Below are positions 37,308-45,925 of a stretch of 64,000 nt of DNA, one piece after another. The notes beneath the pieces were generated by a model that saw only the letters and a program-made list of their open reading frames with translations, was not told the DNA's origin and did not search any database. The number at the start of each line of letters is the position of its first letter. Positions within the stretch are counted from its first letter, which is position 1. Position numbers and translations under genes: made by a program. Origin of the DNA: Sporosarcina sp. FSL K6-3457 (GTDB lineage Bacteria; Bacillota; Bacilli; Bacillales_A; Planococcaceae); NCBI RefSeq assembly GCF_038007285.1, contig NZ_JBBOWX010000001.1:1009501-1073500 (forward strand), given 5' to 3'.

Positions 37308-38270
37308 ATGCTAAAACAATTAAAAGTGGTAGTTAAGTTTGCATTTGTATTTGGTTTGATTGTTATATTGGGTGCCTGTTCTGCTAGTAGTAGTGCGGAA
37401 CCCGATAAAGCGACGGTGAAGGAAGCAAGTAGTGATACAACGCGGATGATTTCTACGGTAATGGGCGAAGTTGAAGTGCCCGCTAACCCAGAAAGAGTTG
37501 TTGTCGACTGGCATCTTGGACAAGTGATGGCTGTGGGACTTATGCCAGTTGGGGCACCATCGACCTTAACGGATTATGGAGAGTTTTTGAAGCCGTTGGT
37601 ATCGGATGACGTGGAGGATATTGGTCAGGATGGTTCAGTATCATTGGAAAAAATAGTGGAGCTTGCACCTGATTTGATAATCACCTGGGATCAACAGGCC
37701 TCTGAGAAATATGCTAAAATTGCACCTACAGTTGTCTATGACACATCGAATTATGAGACCATTCATGAGGAAATTACAGCAATGGGCGATATTTTGAATA
37801 GACAAGAGGATGCAGAGAAATGGTTAGCTGAATTCGATGAGCGTGTAGCCGTTGCCAAAGGTAAAATTAAAGAGGTTATTCCAGAGGATGCGACAGTTAC
37901 GATTGCCGATTATACTTTTGAGAAAAATGTCATGATTATTGGTGATCAAGGTGAACGTGGCAGTAAAGCGGTTTATAAATTGCTAGGACTTACTCCGCCT
38001 GCAAGAGTTCAGAGCGACATTATTGATAAAAAAGAAGGCCGCCTTGATGTGTCCTGGGAAACGGTTGGAGATTATATTGGAGATTATTTGATTGTCATGA
38101 CGAATGATACTAGTGGCTCATTGAAATTGCCTGCTACTTGGACAGCGTTAGAAGCCGTGAAAAATAATCGTGTGTATGAGCTAGATATTAGAAAGTATTT
38201 CAATTCTGATCCGCTATCCGCATTATATCAGGCAGAAGAAATCGCGGATGTATTGGTTGAAGGGAATTAA
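37308..38270 (+). CDS. Iron-siderophore ABC substrate-binding lipoprotein (FeuA-like)
   Basis: A 320-residue lipoprotein with signal peptide ending ILGAC (Cys24). The FecB domain contains MGEVEVPANPERVVVDWHLGQVMAVG, LAPDLIITWDQQASEKYAKIAPTVVYD and a late GDYLIVMTND, then VKNNRVYELDIRKYFNSDPLSALYQ. This pattern is shared with the receptors at 39275, 42206, 44252 and 47168, so they are paralogues. Ribosome site GGAGGAG precedes ATG 37308. It has no permease of its own downstream; the double permease at 35294 is the closest partner. Confidence 0.9.
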   Translation: MLKQLKVVVKFAFVFGLIVILGACSASSSAEPDKATVKEASSDTTRMISTVMGEVEVPANPERVVVDWHLGQVMAVGLMPVGAPSTLTDYGEFLKPLVSDDVEDIGQDGSVSLEKIVELAPDLIITWDQQASEKYAKIAPTVVYDTSNYETIHEEITAMGDILNRQEDAEKWLAEFDERVAVAKGKIKEVIPEDATVTIADYTFEKNVMIIGDQGERGSKAVYKLLGLTPPARVQSDIIDKKEGRLDVSWETVGDYIGDYLIVMTNDTSGSLKLPATWTALEAVKNNRVYELDIRKYFNSDPLSALYQAEEIADVLVEGN

Positions 38271-38317
38271 TTAGAGCCTTTCTATCAATACATGTAAGTA
38301 AGGAGGCGGAGAGGGTC

Positions 38318-40246
38318 TTGAAAGTGCATAACCATGTATTACTCTGGAACAATGCGACGATTAAAGTATTGGATGTGCGCTATTCAGAGATGGTCCTTGG
38401 GGAACGGATGCTTCCTCATCGCTTACCTGCGAGTGCATTCTTGTTTGCAATGAATGGAAGTGCAAAGATAACGTTGGACGGCGTTGTACAACTAGCGACT
38501 GGATTTCATGTCCTTCACGGGGGCAAGGGAATGAGTCTTGATATTATTGCCGAAGGACGCTTTGAATATTACTTAATTTTCTACAGGGCAAAACTCCCGC
38601 AGTCTAGTAGCAAGAAACTAATAGAACTCATGAAGCATGATAATCCATTTCAACTGCAATATGGATTTTCTCCACATTCCCCACTATCACTATTTGAAAT
38701 GACAAATTTGATGGATAAGGAATGGCAGCAAGAAAGTACATTGGAAAAGTTTCATGTTAAAGTCCTATTTTATCGTTTGGTTCATGAGATTCACCGTCAA
38801 TTATATGACCAAGGCATCGAAACGACGAAGCCGGATTTCGTGTCACAAGCAGTTCATTATATACATGAGAGATATAATGAGCCGATTACACTGGAGTCCA
38901 TTGCCGAAGCATTGAACTACAATATGCAGTATTTATCGAGACAATTTAAGCGGCAGACGGGACGAAGCCCAATTGCTTATTTGTTGGAAATAAGAATTGA
39001 AAAAGCACAGGAATTGCTCTTACATACAAATGCCACGGTGCAGGAGATAGCGGATTACGTAGGGTATACGGATCCGCTTTATTTCAGTCGTCTGTTCAAA
39101 AAACATACGGGAGTGACGCCTGGAAATTTCAAAAAGCATATGCCTGGGAAGAAAAAGGTATCTGTTCGTCCATATAGCGAGTTCAAATTGTCCATTGTAG
39201 ATCAAAATTCGATGCTTTATAGTAATGATGGGATTGATAATCATTATCACTATGAAGATGAAGGAGATTTACTGATGCATAAAAGAACAAAGACACCAAT
39301 GGTAGCAACCCTATTTCTATGTTTCAGCTTATTGTTGAGTGCATGCACGGGAGGAAGTAGCCAAACAAATAGAGATGAGCAGGCACCGACTACTCAGGCA
39401 GTAGCGGAAACACAGTCTACCAAAGTAGTAACGACAATCTTTGGTGATGTAGAGATTCCAACGAAGCCCGAGCGTATTGTAGCAGTTCAGTATTTGAGTA
39501 GCTTACTAGCTCTTGGGATCACTCCAATTGGGTCTACAGAACGTACGATGGAAAGTCCCTATTTTGAGGAAATGACAACTGGGATTGATGTGATTGGAAG
39601 CTCGGCAGAGGATATCTCTTTTGAAAAGATTACGGATTTGGAACCAGATGTCATAATTCTGATGACATCCGATGAAGAGGTTTATAAAAAATATAATAAA
39701 ATTGCACCGACTGTGAGCATTCCTTATGGCTCACTAGAGAATGCGCAAAAAGAGATCAACTTTTTCGGTGAATTACTTGGGCTTGAGAACGAAGCAAAGA
39801 CTTGGATTGAAGATTATGAAGAACGTATTACCGCTGCAAAAGCTAAGGTTGAGCAAGTAATTCCAAATGATGCGACATTTACGATACTTGAGCATACTGA
39901 TAAAGCCTTGTCTTTATATGGTGATAATTATGGAAGGGGAGGTCTTCCAATTTATCAGGGGCTCGGTCGTAAAATACCAGCGAAATACGAGGAGGAGATT
40001 GTAAAAGAAGGCGGCTATCTTTCATTATCGATTGAAGTACTCGCGGATTATGCAGGTGACTATATTATATTAACATCTGATAAGACGTTAGAAGAATACA
40101 AAGCAGATCCAGTTTGGGGGACATTGGATGCAGTCAAAAATAACAAAGTGTATATCTGGCCTAATAAACGATCTTACTTCATTGACCCACTTTCATTACT
40201 TGCTCAAACGGAGGAACTGGCGGAGTGGTTATCGGGACAAAAATAA
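38318..40246 (+). CDS. AraC-type regulator in one open frame with a siderophore-binding lipoprotein (copy 1)
   Basis: A 642-codon frame with no stop. Residues 1-165 form an AraC-type sensor region, 174-275 an AraC DNA-binding domain (YLSRQFKRQTGRSPIAYLLE, YFSRLFKKHTGVTPGNF), and 276-319 a linker. From Met320 there is a complete lipoprotein receptor: signal peptide with lipobox LLSAC (Cys343), then a FecB domain (KPERIVAVQYLSSLLALGITP...GDYIILTSD). The receptor has its own AAGGAG site (39261-39266), ATG 39275, promoter and Fur box. It can therefore be made alone (323 residues), as a fusion, or both. If fused, the signal peptide would span the membrane with regulator inside and receptor outside. 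A paralogous frame is at 43283. Distinct from Btr, whose receptor domain lacks a signal peptide. Confidence 0.85.
   Translation: MKVHNHVLLWNNATIKVLDVRYSEMVLGERMLPHRLPASAFLFAMNGSAKITLDGVVQLATGFHVLHGGKGMSLDIIAEGRFEYYLIFYRAKLPQSSSKKLIELMKHDNPFQLQYGFSPHSPLSLFEMTNLMDKEWQQESTLEKFHVKVLFYRLVHEIHRQLYDQGIETTKPDFVSQAVHYIHERYNEPITLESIAEALNYNMQYLSRQFKRQTGRSPIAYLLEIRIEKAQELLLHTNATVQEIADYVGYTDPLYFSRLFKKHTGVTPGNFKKHMPGKKKVSVRPYSEFKLSIVDQNSMLYSNDGIDNHYHYEDEGDLLMHKRTKTPMVATLFLCFSLLLSACTGGSSQTNRDEQAPTTQAVAETQSTKVVTTIFGDVEIPTKPERIVAVQYLSSLLALGITPIGSTERTMESPYFEEMTTGIDVIGSSAEDISFEKITDLEPDVIILMTSDEEVYKKYNKIAPTVSIPYGSLENAQKEINFFGELLGLENEAKTWIEDYEERITAAKAKVEQVIPNDATFTILEHTDKALSLYGDNYGRGGLPIYQGLGRKIPAKYEEEIVKEGGYLSLSIEVLADYAGDYIILTSDKTLEEYKADPVWGTLDAVKNNKVYIWPNKRSYFIDPLSLLAQTEELAEWLSGQK
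39195..39249 (+). promoter_or_regulatory. Fur-box promoter inside the AraC-lipoprotein frame (copy 1)
   Basis: TTGTAG (39195-39200) and TATAGT (39218-39223) have a 17-base spacer. The perfect Fur palindrome TGATAATCATTATCA is at 39235-39249, 26 bases before ATG 39275. In the coding frame the box reads Asp-Asn-His-Tyr; one of the other two frames would contain stop codons. It should give iron-repressed synthesis of the receptor alone. Confidence 0.87.
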
Positions 40247-40332
40247 CTTCAGTTTATTTGGAACGGGGAAGTCATTCGCTACATTATAATCGAAATGCGA
40301 TTTAGATGAAGAATGTGTTGAGTTTGTCGTGA

Positions 40333-40375
40333 AAAATTCTCTCAAGTCTATTTTGGAGCTTGAGGGGATTTTTCT
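40333..40375 (+). terminator. Probable terminator after copy 1
   Basis: AAAATTCTCTCAAG pairs with CTTGAGGGGATTTT through two wobble pairs and is followed by T residues. It separates copy 1 from the Btr-like gene. The remaining gap 40376-40514 shows nothing I can support. Confidence 0.7.
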
Positions 40376-40514
40376 GTTCCCGAAAGGATTTTAAATAGAA
40401 AGGGAATAACTTTGTATATGTGGGCGAATAAAATATAGTGAATGAGATGCGAATTATGGAATCTATCGGCTGAATTAAAATCAACAGATGTAAATAAGAG
40501 AGAGGAGTAAAATA

Positions 40515-42107
40515 ATGACCTATCCTACTTCAGAAAATGTTTCTACACATACATTCTACATGCCTGTCAGCTTGATAACATTGGAAGAAGCTATAGGAAG
40601 CTCCTTCGAAGTTAGTGCGGAACTTTCTTATATCGTAATTGTTTGGGGTGGGAAAGGAATAGTTAGCCTCAATGAACAGCAGTATGTTATATCTCAGGGA
40701 AGCGTATTACTGTGGGATGCTCCCCAAGGCGGAGAATGGACATGTACACCCCATGTTCCACTCCAAGGAATTTTGATAGGCTATCGCATTTTAACTACAG
40801 AAGGCTCCAAACAGGGTGGCTTAGGAAGTAAAGATTCGCTTTACCACTGTTCATCCGAAATTATTAGGCTGTCTGGTAAGTTAGAAAGTGCTTGGAAGCA
40901 GCCGAGCAAAAGAGAACCGTTTCGCATACAACAACTGTTCATCGAGCTACTAGTAAGGCTATATGATGAACGAGAAGGGCAATCTCAGCCAACTAGCCCA
41001 TGGATGGAACAAGTCATTCATTACATAGATGCGCATTTTCATGAGGACTTAACGCGCGAGCAGATGTCTGAGCTGGCACAAGTAAGCCCTGAGCATTTTT
41101 CTCGTACATTTCGTATGTATACAGGACAAACTTTTAGTGCTTATCTCGCCATGTTGCGGATTCGTAGCGCTCAGCAAAGGCTGCTTTACGAGATGCCTAA
41201 ACTAGAGAGCTTGGCACAGGAAGTGGGCTATAAAGAAGGTACTTATTTAAGTCGAAAGTTTAAGCAATTGGTCGGGGTGTCACCTACTGCCTATCATCAA
41301 AAACAAAAACGGGTCGTTGTCCTTAATAATAATCATACTGCATGCTTACTGGCATTAGGTATTACTCCGGAATTAGGCGTGTATTCTGCTTGGATGGAGA
41401 GCATAAATGCTGTTAATCCATCGCAAAAGCTCTATGAATCAGGAATAAACACCTCCGCTATCTATGAAGCCATTGCTTCCACTCAACCGGATGTAATCAT
41501 TGATTATTATAATGTGAATCGGAGTAAAGAACTTCTACCGCTCGCTCCCGTGCTTGGTCTTCCTTTTATGAATATAAGCTGGAAAGAGCAATTTCGCCTC
41601 ATTGCTGACGTTGTCGAAAGACAACAGCAGGTAGGGGAATGGCTTGCCTATTATGACGCACAAATATGGACCTTTAATCAGAAACTCGATGAGCAGCTTG
41701 GAAAACGGGGAACAGCTGTCGTGTGGGAAATTGGTACAAGTTCAGCTTACAGCTTTCATAGTAGCCACGGTAGAGGGAGTCAAATATTATATGAAGATAT
41801 CGGCTTTCGTCCTCCCGCCTCTTTGCTTGAGCATGGTATTGAACAATGGGGATATATAGAGAAGGAGATTGAAGCTATCGCAGACTACCCGGCCGATCAT
41901 ATCTTTATAACTGGAATCCCTTCCAATCCAGGAACAATGAAACGTATGGATAGCTTGTTTAAGTCTGAGTCTTGGTTGAAGATGGCAGCTGTCAGGGAAA
42001 AACGTGTGTACATAATTGACGAACCAGACTTGTTCTATGGCTATGATCCGTTATCCTCTCAAGCACAGCTGTATGAACTAATGAAGGTATTAATATCACA
42101 AAAGTGA
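40515..42107 (+). CDS. Btr-like AraC regulator with cytoplasmic siderophore-binding domain
   Basis: A 530-residue cytoplasmic protein. Residues 1-150 are a cupin-like region, 162-262 an AraC DNA-binding domain (HFSRTFRMYTGQTFSAYLAML, TYLSRKFKQLVGVSPTAYH), and 267-530 a FecB-like domain (VVVLNNNHTACLLALGITPELG, TQPDVIIDYYNVN, DHIFITGIP). There is no signal peptide or membrane segment between the domains. This is the architecture of B. subtilis Btr (YbbB), which senses ferric bacillibactin and activates its importer genes. By analogy it should activate neighbouring uptake genes when a ferric siderophore enters the cell. Ribosome site AGAGGAG precedes ATG 40515. Confidence 0.9.
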   Translation: MTYPTSENVSTHTFYMPVSLITLEEAIGSSFEVSAELSYIVIVWGGKGIVSLNEQQYVISQGSVLLWDAPQGGEWTCTPHVPLQGILIGYRILTTEGSKQGGLGSKDSLYHCSSEIIRLSGKLESAWKQPSKREPFRIQQLFIELLVRLYDEREGQSQPTSPWMEQVIHYIDAHFHEDLTREQMSELAQVSPEHFSRTFRMYTGQTFSAYLAMLRIRSAQQRLLYEMPKLESLAQEVGYKEGTYLSRKFKQLVGVSPTAYHQKQKRVVVLNNNHTACLLALGITPELGVYSAWMESINAVNPSQKLYESGINTSAIYEAIASTQPDVIIDYYNVNRSKELLPLAPVLGLPFMNISWKEQFRLIADVVERQQQVGEWLAYYDAQIWTFNQKLDEQLGKRGTAVVWEIGTSSAYSFHSSHGRGSQILYEDIGFRPPASLLEHGIEQWGYIEKEIEAIADYPADHIFITGIPSNPGTMKRMDSLFKSESWLKMAAVREKRVYIIDEPDLFYGYDPLSSQAQLYELMKVLISQK

Positions 42108-42130
42108 AGGAGATAGATCATCTTTGTGCA

Positions 42131-42180
42131 TAGACAATTCTGACCAAACCCCTTACTATTAACAGTGATAATGATTATCA
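42131..42180 (+). promoter_or_regulatory. Fur-controlled promoter of the lipoprotein gene at 42206
   Basis: TAGACA (42131-42136) and TACTAT (42154-42159) have a 17-base spacer. The perfect Fur box TGATAATGATTATCA lies at 42166-42180. It lies outside any gene, unlike the boxes at 39235 and 44212. Confidence 0.9.
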
Positions 42181-42205
42181 TTATTAATTGAAGGGGGATT
42201 TAAAG

Positions 42206-43177
42206 TTGTATTTACTAGAAAATGATTATAAAAGGCGAGGGCTAAAGTTAGTAGTTATGTTAGGGCTACTCATGATTTTACTAGCCCTTTCTGCTTGCGG
42301 TGCGACCGATCAGGTGGAAACAGACCAAAGTCCAGAAACGAACACGAACAGTGCCACAAAAACAATTACCACAGTAAATGGGGAGATTGAAATACCTGTC
42401 GAACCGCAACGTATTGTAGCGGAGGAATACCTAGGCAGTCTAATTGCCCTGGACGTTATTCCAGTGGGAGCTCCAGGACTGACAATTGAAAACTATTATT
42501 TCAAAGATGAGCTTTCGGGGGTTTCTGATACTGGAGTTTACGGACAACCATCTACTGAAAGTATTCTTGCCCTCGACCCTGATCTTATTATTTCAGGAAA
42601 TGCAGAGAGCTATGAGATGTTAAGCAAAATTGCTCCAACGGTTATTATACCTTACGGTGATTTGAAGAATGCACACGAAGAGCTAACTTATTTTGGTCAG
42701 CTACTTGGTAAGGAAGCAGAGGCAGAGATTTGGCTACATAATTATGAACAGCAGATTGCAGAAGCTAAAGCTAAGGTTGACGCAGCCATTGCTAAAGACG
42801 CAAGCTTTTCGATTATGGAGGATACCGACAAGGTGACCTATGTGTACGGTGATAATTTTGGACGGGGTGGACAACCAGTCTACCAAGCGCTTGAACGTAA
42901 GCCACCCAGTGCTATTGCCGATGAAATTATGGAGAAGCAATGGGCCGAACTCTCTTCGGAAATGGTAGAGAGCTATGCGGGAGATTATATTATCATGACT
43001 TCTAATATCCGAACAGTTGAAGATTTTGAGGCAGATCCTATTTGGGGGAGTTTGCCAGCAGTAAAGAATGGTCACCTCTATGTTTGGCCAGAAGAACGTT
43101 CATGGTATTATGATCCGATTGCCGTCCTTGCGCAGACAGAAGAGCTTGTAACTTGGCTAACGAGCCTAAAAAAATAA
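42206..43177 (+). CDS. Iron-siderophore ABC substrate-binding lipoprotein (FeuA-like)
   Basis: A 323-residue lipoprotein. TTG 42206 lies 8 bases after AAGGGGG; the upstream TTG at 42188 would overlap that ribosome site. The signal peptide is preceded by KRRGLK and ends ALSAC (Cys31). The FecB domain has EPQRIVAEEYLGSLIALDVIPVG, YEMLSKIAPTVIIPYG and SYAGDYIIMTSN, very close in pattern to the receptor part of the frame at 38318. It follows the Btr-like gene, so the pair mirrors the two regulator-receptor fusions around it but with separate genes. Confidence 0.9.
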   Translation: MYLLENDYKRRGLKLVVMLGLLMILLALSACGATDQVETDQSPETNTNSATKTITTVNGEIEIPVEPQRIVAEEYLGSLIALDVIPVGAPGLTIENYYFKDELSGVSDTGVYGQPSTESILALDPDLIISGNAESYEMLSKIAPTVIIPYGDLKNAHEELTYFGQLLGKEAEAEIWLHNYEQQIAEAKAKVDAAIAKDASFSIMEDTDKVTYVYGDNFGRGGQPVYQALERKPPSAIADEIMEKQWAELSSEMVESYAGDYIIMTSNIRTVEDFEADPIWGSLPAVKNGHLYVWPEERSWYYDPIAVLAQTEELVTWLTSLKK

Positions 43178-43282
43178 CAGAAGATGCTTCATCGCTGATT
43201 ATAAGGCGTGTGGAGTATCTTTTTCTATTTTTAAGAGGGGTTTTAACAGGATAGTTATTTAACATATGTAGGAGGAAAATGA

Positions 43283-45199
43283 ATGGATCAGAAGGTTATC
43301 AATGATTATATAATGTTTTGGAATCAAGCTTCCATTGAAGTGCTAAACATACGTCATGAAGTCCTGGAAGTGGGAGATAACCTACATGCTTATAGACTAC
43401 CAGCGAGTACGTTTCTTTACTCTATAGTTGGTAATGCACAAGTGCAATTGGATCAGACAGAATATAATCTAAGCGGATTTCAAGTTATGCATGCTGGTAA
43501 AGGGGCAATACTTAATATTGATACTACTGATGAAGATTTTAAGTATTACTTAGTTTTTTACAAAGGTTTTATTTCAACACCGAGTAGCCTAAAAGATGTC
43601 GAACATTTGAAGCGAAGTAGTCCGTTTCAAAAACAATATCATTTTACACCTAGTTATCCAATTTCTCTATTGGACAAGCTTCAAGAAATGCATGAAAAAT
43701 GGAAGAAGCCAGAACCGCTTGAGAGATTCAATATAAAAACGCTATTTCACCAATTTATTAACCGTGTTTTAATCGAACTTCATCAGAAAAATATTGAAGT
43801 TAAAGAACCAGATTTGACAACCCAAGTCCTTTTTTATATTCAAAGAAATTATTCAGAACCGATTAGTTTGGAATCGCTCGCTGAAACTTTTAACTATAGT
43901 GCACCACATTTATCGGTCATGTTTAAGCATCGTACAAGTTATAGCCCGATTGATTATTTAATCCAGTTTCGGTTGAACAAAGCTGCAAAACTTTTAGTAG
44001 AGACAGACGCTCCATTACGAGATATCGCAATAAGCGTTGGGTATCAAGATGCCTATTATTTTAGTCGTCTTTTTAAAAAGAAGAAAGGCGTATCACCTGC
44101 ACAGTTTAGAATAGCTGAAATTAATCGAAAGAAAAGCAGAGATAATCCTACCATAATCCATAGATACTCCATTGTCGATTCAAACCTGTGTCAGTATATT
44201 TATATTGATAGTGATAATCATTATCAATATCCTCGGAGGGAAGATTTAATCATGAAGAAAATAATCAAATCGCCTATGGCAACAAGTTTTTTACTATTTT
44301 TAACATTATTACTTGGCGCGTGTTCTGGCAATACAACAGGTGATATTTCGCCAAATGAGGACGCTCAAAAAACAAAGACAGCGGAACAGACTAAAATCGT
44401 TTCTACCATCAATGGCGATGTTGAAATCCCAGTAGATCCAAAGAGAATCGTTACAGATTATTTACCTGGATTTTTATTGACTTTAGGTGTCAAGCCTGTG
44501 GGTACACAGGAACTCTATATGAAAAGTCCTTACTTAAAGGATTATAATCAAGGAATTACATATTATGAAGAGTCACTTGAAGCTGTTGTAGATTTAAATC
44601 CCGATCTTATTATTACTGGTAACGCGGAGCAATATGAAGCCTATGCTAAAATTGCACCAACTGTCTTAATCTCGAACACGTTAGAAATGAATGAAGCGCT
44701 AAATGAACTTAGTAAGATTTTAGATAAGGAAGATGAGAAAAAAGCTTGGTTAAATGATTATAATGAGAGAGTCGAAGTTGCTAGGAACACTGTAAGTGAA
44801 ATCATTGGAGAAGATAAAACAGTAACAGTTTACGCTGGTGGAGCGAAAGATGATATAACATTGTATGGCAATGGTTATACAGGGAAGTCTTTTTACGAGG
44901 GGCTTCAGTTGACGCAGCCTAAAAAGGTTCTGGAAGATATCGACCCGGAGAAACCTTGGATACAAATATCTCCCGAAGTACTTCCGGATTATTCAGGAGA
45001 CTATATTTTTGTAGCAGTAAATAAAGGAAATGAAACTTATGATTATAAAAGTCTCCCAGTTTGGAAAACACTTGACGCTGTCCAAAATGATCAGATTTTT
45101 GAAATAGATGGATGGAGTTTCTGGTTTTCTGATCCTATTTCTATTCTGGGACAGATAGAGGAAATGGCAGATTTGTTGGTGGAATACGCCAAAAAGTAA
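43283..45199 (+). CDS. AraC-type regulator in one open frame with a siderophore-binding lipoprotein (copy 2)
   Basis: A 638-codon frame with no stop. Residues 1-170 are a sensor region, 178-280 an AraC DNA-binding domain (HLSVMFKHRTSYSPIDYLIQ, YYFSRLFKKKKGVSPAQF), 281-323 a linker. Met324 begins a lipoprotein signal peptide with lipobox LLGAC (Cys347), then a FecB domain (DPKRIVTDYLPGFLLTLGVKPVG, YEAYAKIAPTVLI, DYSGDYIFVAVN). Inside lie a promoter, a perfect Fur box, a GGAGGGAAG site and ATG 44252. The linker shares SIVD and DNHY with copy 1. A fused or separately started product (315 residues) is possible. Regulator start ATG 43283 has AGGAGG upstream. Confidence 0.85.
   Translation: MDQKVINDYIMFWNQASIEVLNIRHEVLEVGDNLHAYRLPASTFLYSIVGNAQVQLDQTEYNLSGFQVMHAGKGAILNIDTTDEDFKYYLVFYKGFISTPSSLKDVEHLKRSSPFQKQYHFTPSYPISLLDKLQEMHEKWKKPEPLERFNIKTLFHQFINRVLIELHQKNIEVKEPDLTTQVLFYIQRNYSEPISLESLAETFNYSAPHLSVMFKHRTSYSPIDYLIQFRLNKAAKLLVETDAPLRDIAISVGYQDAYYFSRLFKKKKGVSPAQFRIAEINRKKSRDNPTIIHRYSIVDSNLCQYIYIDSDNHYQYPRREDLIMKKIIKSPMATSFLLFLTLLLGACSGNTTGDISPNEDAQKTKTAEQTKIVSTINGDVEIPVDPKRIVTDYLPGFLLTLGVKPVGTQELYMKSPYLKDYNQGITYYEESLEAVVDLNPDLIITGNAEQYEAYAKIAPTVLISNTLEMNEALNELSKILDKEDEKKAWLNDYNERVEVARNTVSEIIGEDKTVTVYAGGAKDDITLYGNGYTGKSFYEGLQLTQPKKVLEDIDPEKPWIQISPEVLPDYSGDYIFVAVNKGNETYDYKSLPVWKTLDAVQNDQIFEIDGWSFWFSDPISILGQIEEMADLLVEYAKK
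44172..44226 (+). promoter_or_regulatory. Fur-box promoter inside the AraC-lipoprotein frame (copy 2)
   Basis: TTGTCG (44172-44177) and TATATT (44195-44200) have a 17-base spacer. The perfect Fur palindrome TGATAATCATTATCA lies at 44212-44226, 26 bases before ATG 44252, the same distance as in copy 1. Confidence 0.88.
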
Positions 45200-45360
45200 T
45201 AAATTTATCCACAAGACTTCCTCCGATAGAGTCTTTGTGTTTGAGCTCTGTTGTTTCAATAATTTGAATGGGCATTGCTGTTTCGGGTATGAAGCAGACA
45301 TGCAGTTTTGTGCCCGAACGTTAGCCATGAAAAATAGCATACGGGAAGCATACTACCATG

Positions 45361-45426
45361 AAGGCGCCTAGCACAGAGCGGTATAGAAAGAATTTTTTAT
45401 ACCAACATAGCTATCTAAGTAGTTAC
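45361..45426. mobile_element. Solo end of an IS66-like element
   Basis: The stretch AATTTTTTATACCAACATAG followed by CTATCTAAGTAGTTAC is close to the reverse complement of the left end of the IS66 element at 5458. No transposase or second end is visible nearby, so this is a remnant or a minimal non-autonomous copy. Confidence 0.75.
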
Positions 45427-45475
45427 CTACGCTTCTCATTTGCTTTCGTAAAATAAAAATGGGAATACTAGTAAT

Positions 45476-45730
45476 GAAGGTTTGAGCCGCCAAAATTGTA
45501 TCTTTGGCGGCTCCTCTTTTGGTAAGGAGTCGGCTATTCTTTCTTCTTAAAAAGTATTCGCATTTCGTATACTTGTGCCTTTGGAGAGCGACGGTTGAAC
45601 AATCCCTATCCATAAAATATCGGGTAATCGTATAGAAGTTGTTCAATCTAAAGCGGCCTAAACATAACTGTGCACATAGCGCCAAGTGTGTAATGAAGTC
45701 TTGTTTAGTAAATCAGCAGATGTGAAATTA
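45476..45730. repeat. Dispersed repeat R3, copy 2
   Basis: This copy is longer than that at 1722-1930 and has a perfect hairpin, GAGCCGCCAAA...TTTGGCGGCTC. It continues with CGGCTATTCTTTCTTC, CGGGTAATCGTATAGAAGT, TTGTTCAATC and GTAAATCAGCAG. It lies between copy 2 of the fused frame and the Fur promoter at 45782. The minus-strand peptide KRGAAKDTILAAQTF resembles that of copy 1. Confidence 0.6.
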
Positions 45731-45781
45731 AACCTACATAGAATTCGTTTGGTAACATTTTTAATCTGTAACAATTAATGA

Positions 45782-45839
45782 TTGTACTTTTCCTTCTGAA
45801 TCGTATAATATTAATAGGTGACAATGATTCTCATTCTCA
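45782..45839 (+). promoter_or_regulatory. Fur-type promoter of the reductase/lipoprotein operon
   Basis: TTGTAC (45782-45787) and TATAAT (45804-45809) have a 16-base spacer. An imperfect Fur box, TGACAATGATTCTCATTCTCA, is at 45819-45839 and is readable as repeated NAT(A/T)AT-like hexamers. Control by iron is likely but the site is weaker than the others. Confidence 0.75.
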
Positions 45840-45925
45840 AGTTAGATGTGATTAGTCTTATTAAGTGTTAAAATAACAATTTAGTAAGGGGAAGACAAAG
45901 CATACAAAAGCACAAAGCACAAAGC

